Part shown: piece after piece, positions 47,301-59,700 of the stretch
How the letters are laid out: each line of letters opens with the position of its first letter
Numbering within the stretch: the stretch's first letter is position 1
Assembly (NCBI GenBank): GCA_024305405.1
Contig: JAKNDB010000070.1
Span: 1,466,001-1,530,000, forward strand
DNA: 64,000 nt
Source of the DNA: Dirofilaria immitis
Lineage: Eukaryota > Nematoda > Chromadorea > Rhabditida > Onchocercidae
Direction: 5' to 3'
The notes under the pieces: model-generated
The model's database searches: none
The model's input: the letters and a program-made list of their open reading frames with translations, nothing else
Told to the model about the DNA's origin: nothing
Program-made: the position numbers and the translations under genes

Positions 47301-50300
47301 GATAATTTGATATGATTTTAGAGCAAAATAATTGGTTATGAAATGTTTCGTAAAAACGAAAAACCAAAAAAATATTGAAAATTTCAGAATCTAGAAAACA
47401 CAAACAAAAAAAAAAAGGCAGTTTTTGCATCATGCTATCAACAACTGCAACATACCTTGTTAGTTTGCAGTTTCAGGAACAATTGAAGGGTAAAGATTTA
47501 GCGCATGCATTGACCGATTTTCCATATTATCCGCCACTCGATGCTTCAGTATCAAATAGTTTACGACCGATCGGTGATTCTTCTGGTAAAATCTATAAAC
47601 GAAATGAATTTTTCAAAACAAAAAAAAAAAATTAGAAAAAAAAACGATTATTATTTATTATTTCTTATAAATTTGTTTAAATAATTTGAATTATTTTTTT
47701 TCTAAAAAAAAAAATTTTTAAAAATTTTTAATTCTTATCATCTGCTTTTATTTACTATAAAATTATTCGTAATTTTTAATTCTCAATGATTAATACCAAA
47801 ATATTATCAATTGTTCGAAAGAGAGAGAGAGAGAGAGAGAGGGAAAAGAAATAGAGAGAGAAAAAGAAAGAGAGAGAGAGAGAGAGGAGAGAGAATTAAT
47901 CCTTTATTCGTTTATTGAATGTATTCAATGAAAAATGATCGATTCAAATCAAACATCTGTCAATTTGATGAAATTATTAAATTAAAATTTTTCATTTATT
48001 ATTCTAATTTTTGAGAAATTTATGATTTAAAAAATAAATTTAAATTTTTATGATTTTTTTCATTTGTTTATTTGTTTATTTGTTAAATTTGAATAATTTT
48101 ATAGATGGTGCATTCAAGAAAATTAAAGCTGAGAGTAGTAGTTGCAGTGCATCGTCCGTATTTGCAAGTGCTCTTTCAGGTGGTACACAAGTACCTGCCA
48201 GGTAATAAATTTATTTATTTATTCATTTTTCGCTAAATTTTAATATTTTTTGATAAAAATATTAGTTAGAAATGTAATTATATGATTATCATGCAGCTTT
48301 GCTTTTTTTAAATTTCACTATCTTTTGATAAAAGTATCAGTTAGAAATGTAGTTGTATGATTATCATATAACTTCGCCTTTTTAAATTTCACTGTCTTTT
48401 GATAAAAGTATCAGTTAGAAATGTAATTGTATGATTATCACACAGCTTTGTTTTTTTTTTTAATTTCACTATCTTCTGATAAAGGTATCAGTTAGAAATG
48501 TAATTGCATGATTATCATACAGCTTTGCTTTTTTTAAATTTCACTATCTCCTGATAAAGGTATCAGTTAGAAAAAGTGATTGTATGATTATCATATAGCT
48601 CTGTTTTTTTATTTTTTTTTCTAAATTTTAATATCTTTTGATAAAAGTATCAGTTAGAAAAAGTGATTGTGTGATTATCATATAGCTTTGTCTTTTTAAA
48701 TCTCACTATCTTTTGATAAAAATATCAGTTAGAAATGTAATTGCATGATTATCATATAACTTCGCCTTTTTTAAATTTCACTATCTTTTGATAAAAGTAT
48801 CTGTTAGAAAAGTGATTGTGTGATTATCACATAGCTTTGTCTTTTTTAAATCTTACTATCTTTTGATAAAAATATCAGTTAGAAATGTAATTGCATGATT
48901 ATCATATAAATTTGAAAAGAATTAAATTCCTCAAAAATTTATTGATTAATGTTTAAAATTTTAAATTTAAAAAAAAGAAAAAAATAGGAATTATTTGTTT
49001 TTTTTTGATTTTGTTAAATGAAAAATTTAATTATAATTTAATTTTTTATTATTTTTTATTTTCTTTTTTTTGAATTATTCATATATTTTATTAAAATTTT
49101 TAAATTTATATTTTTTTTTTTTATTATAAATATAGCGTACGAAGACGACATCGTACAACATTTACGCAGGAACAATTAGCAGAACTTGATGCAGCATTTC
49201 AAAAATCACATTATCCGGATATTTATGTTCGTGAAGAACTTGCTAGGATTACAAAATTAAATGAAGCACGAATTCAGGTGAAAAAATTTTTTATTCAAAA
49301 TTTTTAATTCAATTTTAAAAATTAATATAATTTTTTTTAATTTTAATTTAATATTATTGCGAAATTTGGAAATAATTGATAAGAAAAATAAATCAAAATT
49401 GTATTTTTTTGCTAAAATAATATTTTGTTTTGTTGTATTAAATAAACAAAAAAAAAAAATTTTTTTGTCAATTATTACAAATAAAATATTACAGTAATAA
49501 GTAATTTAAATATAATATCACTCGGGGAGGGAGGGGAGGGAAAAAAGTAGGAAAAGAAGAGAGAAAAAGTTTATTTATTTCATTGTTATCATTGATTAAT
49601 TGTATCAAATGTTATCATTCTTGGATCAAAATATTTTTAAGCTAAGTTTAATATTTAAATTAAAAAAATTTTTTTCTAATACTATCATAATTTGATAATA
49701 GTAAAATTTTGTTGATTAGAAATTATCAAAATTTTATATGAATATAAATTGTAAAAGTTATGCTTCATTGAATATTGCTGTAATCAATAATGAGTTATTA
49801 TTTTTACGGATTTAATGATTGGATAATTCCAAATTTTCCAAATTAATTTCTTCATCAATGCTGCTAATTATGCCATAATCATTCAAAGGCAAAAACAAAA
49901 AAAAATTACATAGATGAAGGGTCATAATAGAATGTTGTCTTTTTTGTTATTGACCTGAAATACTTTTGTAGATCTGCAAAACAACAACATTTCAAACATC
50001 TGTATATGCAATTTTTGTTTACATTTTATAAATCGTCAAGAAGTGATGATGAAAGATAAGGCAAATGTAATAGAGAGAGGACGAGAGATGGGAAAAGGTA
50101 CGGTTTTAGGTTAGACGATAGATCAATGGTCACTATGAGTGAAAAGGATGGTTGATATTTTGTACCACTTCAAGCCCATAATTATCAGCTCTTCAGTAAG
50201 CTTATTTTATGCAATTAGCTGTAGCAATGAAGCGAACTTATACTCAGCAGGATATCACAAAATCTCTCCTTATTCACCCTTACCCTTTCACCCTACTTTC

Positions 50301-53300
50301 TTGTGTCAACCAATCCACCTCTTCTGCTATCCTTATTTCACCTTTCTTCCATCGGGTCAGCCTATCCAGTTCATTTTATACCATAGGCACCACCGATTAT
50401 ACCATCTGTACATCAAATTTGAATATGACTAGTTGGTTTCTTGCCTCTGGAAATAATTCAATGACTACTTTAACTATTAAAGCATAAATTTACTTTCTTT
50501 TTTTACCGCATTAAATCTTCTCGGGAAGGGAAAATATGCATGAAATTTAATAATTTTTAAAATAATAAATTTTATACTTAAGTAATTAAATAATTATTTA
50601 TTTTAGAATTGCAAGCATTGAATAATTTGATAATAATTTATATATTTTTGATAAATAAAAATAATTTTTAATTTAATATAAGCATCTATTTTTGAATCTA
50701 ATACAAATTTCTTAACAATTAATAATTAAATATTTTAAATTAAATTTGAAATTAAAAAGACAATAAGATATTCAAATTTGACATTATATTCTTGTTTTCC
50801 CAAATACTTAATAGCTATTTTTAGTATACTGTAATAGAATTCTATTTTTTTTAAATAAAATTATAATTTGTTAAATATTTATTTTGAGCATAATATGATA
50901 TATTTGATAAGAAATATATCATATACATTAAAATAATAGGAATAATTTAATCGAAATTAAATATTTTAAATTAAATTTGAAATTAAAAAGACAATAAGAT
51001 ATTCAAATTTAACATCATATTCTTGTTTTCCCAAATACTTAATAGTTATATTTAGTATACTGTAATAAAATTCTATTTTTTTTTTAAAATAAAATTATAA
51101 TTTGTTAAATATTTATTTTGAGCATAAATTAATATGATATATTTGATAAGAAATATATCATATACATTAAAATAATAGGAATAATTTAATCGAATATTTA
51201 ATAAAATTTTTTATCAAATTTTTTTTTAAATTTTTTTTTCTTTCAAATTTTATTAAAGTACTAAATTCTTTTTTTTTTTATCAAAAAATATATCTGTCAT
51301 TGATTGTTATTGAAGTGAGAAAAAAAAGCATTGATTATTTTAATAAATAAATTTATTAAAATAAATAAAAAATAAAAAATGTTAAAATTATCATCGTGAA
51401 TTTTATAACATTTCTATTTCGATCAAATTCATATAATTGATATATGTCTATTATTTGACGTGAAAATAGATGGTTATTTTTGAAACGAGGAGTGGAAAAT
51501 GAAGTTTTACCGATCATTTATCTATCGTTTTATCCCGTTGGGACCTATCTTTTCCATTCAATTTCATCATGATCAAGTTATTTGGCATTTTCAATAAATT
51601 CAATTATTTTCTTATTTCATTTCAATTTACTTAACTGCTTCTCATTACAATTTAAACTTTTCTTTCGCTCTCTGTTTTTTTCTCGCCGTCGTTTTCTCGA
51701 GAATTTTTCATATTCAAATAAATAATTTTTGAAAATTTTAGCAAACAATTTATAAATAATATTTTTCTAAGCAAAAAAAAAGAAAGAGACGACGAAGAAT
51801 GAGTCAAAATTATTTTTGAAATATTTGAATATTTGAATTTATTTCGTTTAGTATTATAATTAAATTTCAAGCAATTCTTCGAAATTTCATTCAATTCAAA
51901 AATTATTTTCTAAATAATTTGTCTTACATTTGAAATATTAATTTTTAATATTAAATCAATTATTTATTATTTATTGTTATTATTATTATATTTCAAGTTT
52001 TAATTTTCAATATTAAATAAAAATTAATTATTTATTATTATTAGATTTCAAATTTTTTTATATTTATATTTTAAAAGAAATAAAATTATGAAATTTTTAT
52101 TTTTCTCAAATTACTTAATATTAATTATCATAATTGTTATTAATTGATGGGAAGCAGAGAAAAAAAACTGATGAAAATTTTAGCAACCATTTTAATAATG
52201 ATAATAATGATAATGATAATAATAATAATAATTGCTCTTTTATCTAGCAATAAAATATGATTCGCCAATTGGTTATGTTAAAGGCTAAAGTTCGATATTG
52301 CTTTAGCCTAGCTATTACCGTAATCTGATTGAAAAGATACGAGGAACAAAGCTTAACAACACATATACACTTGCATGTATTCTCGTCATTTGTTGAATTG
52401 CATATTAATTGTCGATCGCTTCATTCTCTCCGGTTATACAAATTTTGAGCACATTTTCATTGCCCGAACAAATTTCCTCTCCTTTTCTCTGTCTCTGTCT
52501 CTCTCTCTCTTTCTCTCTTTCTCTCTCATCCTCTCTTTCTCTTTTGCTTTCATACTTCATCAAGAAAGTTTTTCGATCAACGAAGCTAAAAGAGCCTAGT
52601 AGTCAAGGCTGTAAGTAAAAAATTTTAGCTAGTAGATTCTAGCCGAATAAATTTATATTGCAAAAGATTGTTCACTCTCCCACTCTCTCTCTCTCTCTTT
52701 CTCGCTCCTCTCTTTTATCCTATCTCTTTATTTTCTTCTTTCTACCTCTTTTCGTTCGTTCTCTCTCTCTTTGAAAATTAAATTAGCTTTCATTTTCCCT
52801 TCGACCACTAAAATTATAAGGCAATTCGAAGCAGTATGCTATGCAATAGTTTGATTAAAATTTCTAAATGTATTTGAATTGATAGAAAAATGAACAGATC
52901 GATTGAAAGATTATCAATGATCATTTTAATGATAATTTAAATAATTTTGAATAAATAATTTAAATATCCTAATATTTAATCAATCTATAATTTCAATTTG
53001 CAATTTGGAATAAATCATCTAAATGATATCACATAATGCCTTATCAATCATCTAAACTATTTCATTCAATTTTGTTAATCACAATAATCTACAATCGATA
53101 TATATTATAACACTGCTTTAGAAACTTTATTTTGCTATTTGTGAAATGCAATGCTAAATTTATCAAAGCCACATATCTGTTATCATTTTTCCATAATAGC
53201 CAGATATGATTGAATGGATTAAACTTTAAATTTTCTCACTCATTCCATAAAATAAGTTGAAGTTCATAATACTCTAATAATACGATATATGCGCCTACTG

Positions 53301-54525
53301 TTAACTGTAATTTGTATATACTGTAATTAACTAAATTCATTAATGAAAAAAATATATTTTATCGAAAAATTTTATAAAAAGCAAAAGAATTAGAAAATGA
53401 TAGGAATAAAATTTGATGCAAATGAAAATATTTCATATTATTTATCAGGTTTGGTTTCAAAATAGGCGTGCAAAGCATCGTAAACAGGAAAAGCAATTAT
53501 CAAAAACTTTGGTACCACAAACAGTATTTCCATCACAAAGTGCCACAGGTCAAATTATGCGAACACCAATGTATCCATCCACTGCCGCTATGTCTGCTCG
53601 AGCTGCTGCTGATCCATTTGGTAATTAAAAAATATTTAAGTTTAAATTTTTATTGAAAAAAAAAAACAATGATTAGATTATATGCAATAAGAGAGAGTTT
53701 TAAAAGATTTGTAAAAATGCTTGAAAAGATCGGTTAAAAATAGTAATTGATAGATACCGTAATGCTAATTTTATAATCTATCGATAATTTGAAATCAATT
53801 GTTAGTTCTAAAATTCAAATGCAAAAATAACTGATAAAATGTTGATTTGAAAATTAATCGATAAGCATTATTAGATTAATAAAATGAATAGTGTAATATT
53901 AATTTTAAAATTATTTTCTATTTACCTTTGTCTTTTGTTATCGATTTGAATTATCGATTTGATTCCAAAAAATTAATATTATATTATCCATAATTTAAAC
54001 TATTTCATATCATCTATATAATAATAATTGATATCAAGGTAAAGGTTAAAATTTAAGCAATAATAGTGAATTGATCACAAAAAGCATTAAATCTTTAAAC
54101 TTGCACTGCATTTCATTCTCAATCGATTTAAATTGATTGATTGATTTATTGATTATCAATAAGTATCAAACAATTCTTGGCAACATGTATTTTTTAACTA
54201 TTGAATTTAATCATTTATTTAATATATGATATAAAACTAATCCTCAGGTATCAACCGTATCCTGTAGCCCATCCGATGACTTATCCTACAGCATCTGCTT
54301 ATGGAGCTGTATCAAGTGCTCATACGTTTGGCGCACCGATGGCTACGTAAGTTTATTTATTACTTTTTTTCTTTTCTATAATTTAATTATTTCATTTGTG
54401 AAAAATTTCCAATCAATATTTCAATATCTATTCTATAAATTCTTTTTTTTTTTAGATCAACAATTAGCACATTTAGTACCGATCCAGCGGAAGATTTTTA
54501 TCAAAAAGTTTGGCACTACGGGTGA
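44383..54525 (+). CDS. unc-42: Paired-class (Q50) homeodomain transcription factor, UNC-42-like
   Basis: Seven exons: 44383-44466, 47477-47585, 48105-48201, 49136-49277, 53449-53620, 54248-54346 and 54456-54525, about 257 aa. The homeodomain is residues 99-158, from [20 protein letters not shown] through [20 protein letters not shown] to [14 protein letters not shown], with Gln at homeodomain position 50 and Asn at 51. The intron between positions 46 and 47 is the classic paired-class site. No paired box is present. The N-terminus is Ser/Thr/Ala-rich; the C-terminus has [19 protein letters not shown] and ends [17 protein letters not shown]-42 specifies command-interneuron and other neuron identities in C. 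elegans; that role is inferred here. The junction of exons 5 (ending ADPF-G, phase 1) and 6 (needs phase 2) is off by one base, so a base is missing in the assembly, or a tiny exon lies in 53621-54247. AATAAA follows at 54567. The orthologue name rests on memory of the family. Confidence 0.92.
46700..47125. repeat. About 111-bp tandem repeat in homeobox intron 1, four copies
   Basis: Units contain GATAACGTAATGTTCACG, GATATTGATATAGTGATTAT and TTTAAATTCATCTAATTCG; GATAACG recurs at 46764, 46874, 46985 and (changed to AATAACG) near 47106. Confidence 0.88.
47815..47896. repeat. GA microsatellite in homeobox intron 2
   Basis: Two GA tracts separated by AAGAAATAG-like sequence. It lies between exons 2 and 3, about 210 bp before exon 3. 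Confidence 0.88.
48235..48910. repeat. About 76-bp tandem repeat filling homeobox intron 3, nine copies
   Basis: Each unit carries TTTTGATAAAAGTATCAGTT, AGAAATGTAATTGTATGATT and ATCATATAGCTTTGTCTTTT. The word GTTAGAAA recurs nine times with spacing of about 75-88 bp. Every unit holds a near-palindrome TTTTGATAAAAGTATCA. Confidence 0.92.
50040..50490 (+). other. GC-richer open patch inside homeobox intron 4
   Basis: Within the 4.2-kb intron that interrupts the homeodomain, two overlapping + frames stay open, 50139-50432 (97 codons) and 50209-50487 (92 codons). The patch is clearly less AT-rich than the surrounding intron and free of simple repeats. Neither frame shows a recognisable domain, and obvious splice sites were not found. 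It could be a conserved regulatory element, an unrecognised exon of an embedded gene, or foreign DNA. The frames should not be taken as a gene without further support. Confidence 0.35.
50733..51195. repeat. Two-copy direct repeat, period 231 bp, in homeobox intron 4
   Basis: AAAGACAATAAGATATTCAA and the following TTGTTTTCCCAAATACTTAA occur at about 50757 and 50988 and stay nearly identical through TAATAGGAATAATTTAATCG. A recent tandem duplication. Confidence 0.9.
52250..52790. other. Second GC-richer stretch of homeobox intron 4, with CT microsatellites
   Basis: A non-repetitive, less AT-rich stretch (about 52260-52480) precedes CT-rich microsatellites at 52490-52550 and 52680-52770. The + frames at 52375-52599 and 52409-52618 run through the CT repeat as Leu/Ser and are not called. 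A regulatory role is possible only by position. Confidence 0.4.
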
Positions 54526-54566
54526 GCTGCCAACCACCAACAACAAATATTCAATATCAAAGTTGA

Positions 54567-54572
54567 AATAAA
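54567..54572 (+). terminator. AATAAA polyadenylation signal of the homeobox gene
   Basis: Canonical hexamer 42 nt after the stop codon at 54523-54525. Confidence 0.5.
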
Positions 54573-56700
54573 CACTAATCAGGCGTAAATTATTCATCAT
54601 ATATCATTTTCTTCGTTTATAAAACAAAGTTCAACAAAAGGAAAAAAAAATTTTTTGCATTAAAAATTTTTAGTATTAAAAATAGCAATTATTGATTAAT
54701 TTTTAAATAAAAATTTCCAACAGAATAAAAAAGTTTCTCAAAAGTTTTTTTCTTTTATTTTTAATTTTGTTGAACTATCGCTTTGTTTTCTCATTTAGCT
54801 AATAAATTTGCTATTTATTTATGCCGGTTTCTCGTGTAATTGATCTCATGGATGGGTTGTATTTTTATGAGTAAAAAGTTTTTTTTTTTTTTTAAGAATT
54901 TTACAATAAACATATATTATTTGAATATTTTTCAAAATGCTAAACAAAAGAACTATTAGAATTAATTCGTTTTTTTTCTTTGTAATTTATTAACTAACTT
55001 ATTGATTTGATTATTTATTAATAAAAATTAAATTTGAAAAATTTTTCATTACGAAATAATTGCAAGTTCGAGAAATTTGTAAACAATTTTATTTATAACT
55101 TAGCTTATTAAATAAGCAAACTTTTCTATCTCTTAATTTCTTTATACGAAGCATATTGTATGGTAGCAAATATTTTATTTATTATGAAGATTTTCTTCCT
55201 AAAAACTTTAATTGCAACTTCAGTGGTACTCCAGTTTAACGGTTAATTATATAAATGAAGTAGAATTCTAATTTCTTCACTTTACGCAAATTTATTTCAT
55301 CTATTGTAGCTTCAGATTTTAATTTTAACATCTGATGCATCAACATTTTTTTTTGTGAAATTTCATGCTTTGATTTCTTTTTATTATGATTTTCTATTTT
55401 TGTTTTGTTTTGTTTTTTTTTTTTGCATAAATGGATAGCAGAAGCATAGTAAACAATTCTTTCGTTTCTGAAAATGATAAAATATTTGAAATATTTTTTA
55501 TCAGAAGGAAAAAAGCAAAAACAATAATTTGCATAAATTTTATTTCATATTAAATTTGTTTAATGATATTATTATGCTCAAAACTTAAATCTTTACGATA
55601 GAGTGAATCATTATCATCGAAAAGTTTCATAGATTGGATAAGCTGTAAGAAAATTCATTTGAAAATTTATTACGCAAAATTCTAATGATCTCAAACATTT
55701 TGAGAAAACAAAAATAAATTTGTCTCGAACAATTATTGCATTGCTAAAATTTGCGAAATATTACGATAAATTATTTAAATTTGTCAAATGAATAATTTGA
55801 TAGAAATGATTATAACTGTTTAAAGATTATTAATCTATTTCTTAACTTAATTAAACCTTTTTATTTTCTAATTTTTAATTTTTACAAAAAATAATATAAA
55901 ATATTCTTTTTATTAATTATTAATATAATTTCATTGCCTATTCATATCATGCATTCAACAAAAATCATTACTTAAACAATTTATTGAGTTATGAGAACTG
56001 TCATATGTTACAGTAATCAGTAATCTGAGAATACTGTCATCTGTTACAGTAATCATTAGTACTGTCAAATCAGCAAACCTGGTTAACAGAGAATCAATGA
56101 AATGAAAGATTTACATGAATAAAGAAATTATTCAATCAGCAAACAGGTTAGACTATCATTATCGTCATTATCAAGTGCTTTCAAATATTTTGGAAAAATT
56201 TTTCATTGCAATTAGAAATTTAAAGTAGTTAAGAATTACTGTAAGCACTATTAAGATCCGGTATATTAGAAATATATGAACTACTGATATATTTTTATCC
56301 GTAATAAATTAATGAATAACTAATTCGTTTTTTTTCGATACTAAATATGAAAATATAGTTTTGCTCTGTTTTTCATATATATATATGAAAAGCAAAAATT
56401 ATTAAAATTAATCGAATATTATTTTAAATTATGATAAAAAAATAATCGTATATATATATATTTATTATTGAATTTATTGACTCTTTTATATTCTCACTTT
56501 ACTATTTTTCATTGGAAAAAATTTGAGGAGAAATATTTTAAGCATTATCATGCATATATTCATTGTATCCTTTTAGAATTGCAATTTTTTTAAAAAGAAA
56601 AAATAAAATAAAACAAAAAAACAAAGAACAAAAAAAAGAAATGAACAAGAAAAAATAAACAAATAATTATAGGAATAAAATTGGAAATTAAAATACTATA
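54573..56700. other. Convergent intergenic region
   Basis: Between the + homeobox gene and the - EGF-repeat gene. AT-rich with homopolymer T runs; a small direct repeat GAGAACTGTCATATGTTACAG / GAATACTGTCATCTGTTACAG occurs near 55993-56054 (about 42-bp spacing), and AATCAGCAAAC..GGTTA occurs twice near 56070-56150. No exon was found. Confidence 0.6.
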
Positions 56701-56714
56701 CAAATTAAAAACAA

Positions 56715-56720
56715 TTTATT
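56715..56720 (-). terminator. AATAAA polyadenylation signal of the EGF-repeat gene
   Basis: Minus-strand AATAAA (plus-strand TTTATT) 22 nt beyond the stop codon at 56742-56744. Confidence 0.5.
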
Positions 56721-56741
56721 GATATTTTTTTTTTTTTGTTA

Positions 56742-59700
56742 TCATTTTCTAATTTCACAACGTAATCCTCGATAACCTGCCTTACAGATACATCTTGGTT
56801 CACCACGTGATGTTTTTATGCATTCCGCATTATTATAGCATAAATTTAAGCAAATATCTGAAATTAAAATTAAAATTGAAAAAAAAGACATTTCATATTT
56901 TTATTGATGTATTGGAATTAAATTATAATTAATACTATTAATTAATCGTTTATGTCGAATAACGTAAAGTTAATAATAATTATTATATAAAATCTTTGCT
57001 AAATTAAATGAACTATTTAATTGTATATTTTGTACTTTTTGATTTATTGAGTTAACTATTAATTAATAATACAATCTTCAAATATGCTAATCATTTGATC
57101 ATATCATATATTTTATATCATTTGATATTATTAGTATTATGTATAAAATTTTATGACAATTTTGATAAATTAATTCGTTTTATGATAATGATAGTTAAAT
57201 TACTTCATTTAATTTAAACAGCAATTCGATCTATTAATAAATGAAATCATCTGATCTTATTAAATCAATAAAAATCTGATCTATTCTTTTTCTATTCTAA
57301 CGAAAGAAAAAAAAAGAAAAGAAAAAGTTCAACTTATTCAAATGATTAAATTAATCAATTTCTTTTTTCAAAACTAACCAGTACATGTGAAACCATTTCC
57401 GACAAAGCCTGGTTGACATCGGCAACTATATGTTGGCATATTTTCCTTATCAGGTAAATCAATACATGCTGCTAACCAATGACATCTATGCTCACCGCTT
57501 GCACATTGATTCGTTGATACACAAGTTTCAATTGATGTTGCACCTTATAGCAAAATTTTAAAGCTTAATTAATTTAATATCAGCTTATCAATGTTTATCA
57601 GTGCTTTTATTTTTAAATTATATTAAAGTGAAAAAACAACGGTATCATACCTATATGCCATATTTATTAATAATATTAAATAATTTACCTAAAATTCTTG
57701 TTGTTGTACCGGATGGACATTGTTTACAGGAATAAGAGCCAACTTCATCCTGATAATAACCATAGCTACAATTTAAGCATTTCTTTTCATGCCAATTTAA
57801 ATAATGTCCTTGTTGACAGTTTGCTGGAATTATCAAATTATGCAAATTTCGATACCATTAATATTATGCTATTTAATAATCCTAATTATACATGAAATGG
57901 ATATATCAGATTATAATAATGGACAAATTTCAGGATGATGATCATCTCTTGATCATAGCAATATTTTATATTATTAATTCGATCTATCAATTCTTTTTAA
58001 TTTCAATTTACTAATCTTTCAAAAATAATAATTAATTTTTCTTTTAATGATAAAAAACAAGATATACACGATATATCAAACTATAGAAATATCAAAATTC
58101 CCGAATGATCATATCATTTATTATGATAAGATATGTATAAACTATTCATTCGATTAATGATTAATTTTGCTAATCGTTTTATCAAATCGATCTTATCAAA
58201 TTTCTTTCTATTCACTTTTTTCTCAGATTATTTATCATTCAAAAAATAATGATAAAATCATCCCTAGTGATAAAGAAATTTTTTCCTTTTCGATCATATA
58301 TAATCGATTAATGATGATGAATAAGTTGATGAAAAAAAAAAATGATAAATGATAATTAGGACGAACGTAATATGCAAGATTTTTCACTGATTGAGCCAAT
58401 TGATTCGGTGATAAATGCCGGATGACAAGGTCGGCATAATACATCATTTGGCTCTTTGAAAAATCCACGTTGACATGCTATGCAACTACCATCAGATGAA
58501 TGTTCCTCACCAGCTGGACAATTTGCTGGAATTAAAAAAAAAAAAAAAATCGAAAAAGGAAATTAGGTAAATTAAGGTCAAGTTGAAAAGTATGATTCAT
58601 TTGATTATCAATCAATAATAAATGATTTATCATCATAAATAACATCCAAATCAATAATCAATAAATTGTTCAAATCTAATAATCAAAAATTAATTGATAA
58701 TTTATAATTGATCTATTGAATGATTAATGCATTATTAATATTTTGATTTATAAATGATTTTTGGAAGTAGTGGCAAAAAATTTTTACCGATACATTGATC
58801 AATTAAAGTTGAATTCATATGTACAGTAACGGTATTTTGTGGACATGGTAAACAACTTGTTGAGCCTGGATTTGGTTGATAGGCCAAATAACCGCATGGT
58901 TCACATTTACCAGTTATTTCATTCAAAAAATAACCAGCAGAACATTCTACTGTAAATTATTAAGTGTATAATTTTTATGTTTTGAATATATATATATGTA
59001 TATTAGCAATGACCTTTGACACATTCGAAGAATAGAACGAATACAGACCAACACAAGAGGTAGAATGAACAGATCCAATCATTAATGTCGTATATCCATG
59101 AGGACATTTTTCGCATCGTGGTCTACCGGATCGATGTTGATAGTAACCTCGTGGACATTGTTCGCATTTCTTTGATATGATGCTATGATAACGGCCAGGT
59201 TCGCAGAGTACTACGGATAATGCAGGAATAAGTATAGAAGGAAAATTATCATCATATTGGACATTTAAGGCTATATCGAAGATAGCACTGATAAAACTAA
59301 TAAAATTATCGCAAACAATAAAAGCGAATTTTAAAAATTGCTAGCTGCTTTATTTACTATAGCTTGTACAATATCATTTGTTTATGTTTGTGTTTTATTT
59401 CTGAGGTAAAAGTTGAAATTTACTATTTTTGACTGATATATTTCAATTAATTTTTTATTTTAATTTTTTAAATTGCAAACCATTCCATGCAGAATATATT
59501 CAGCCATTATCATTATCATTATTATATTATCAGTAATCGTTGCAATCAAGTATTATTTACCAGCATGGCAATTATTCGGATTATTATTTTGCTGTTAGTG
59601 CAATTTTTATCATAGCAATTTGTTATCAATATTTCATGCTTCATTTACGTTAATTTATAAATAATCAGTTAAAAGATTATATTGTCATTTTTTCAATCTG

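Noticed and set aside
57698..57895. 65-codon + frame
   Set aside because: Antisense shadow of the minus-strand Cys-repeat exon at 57823-57689.
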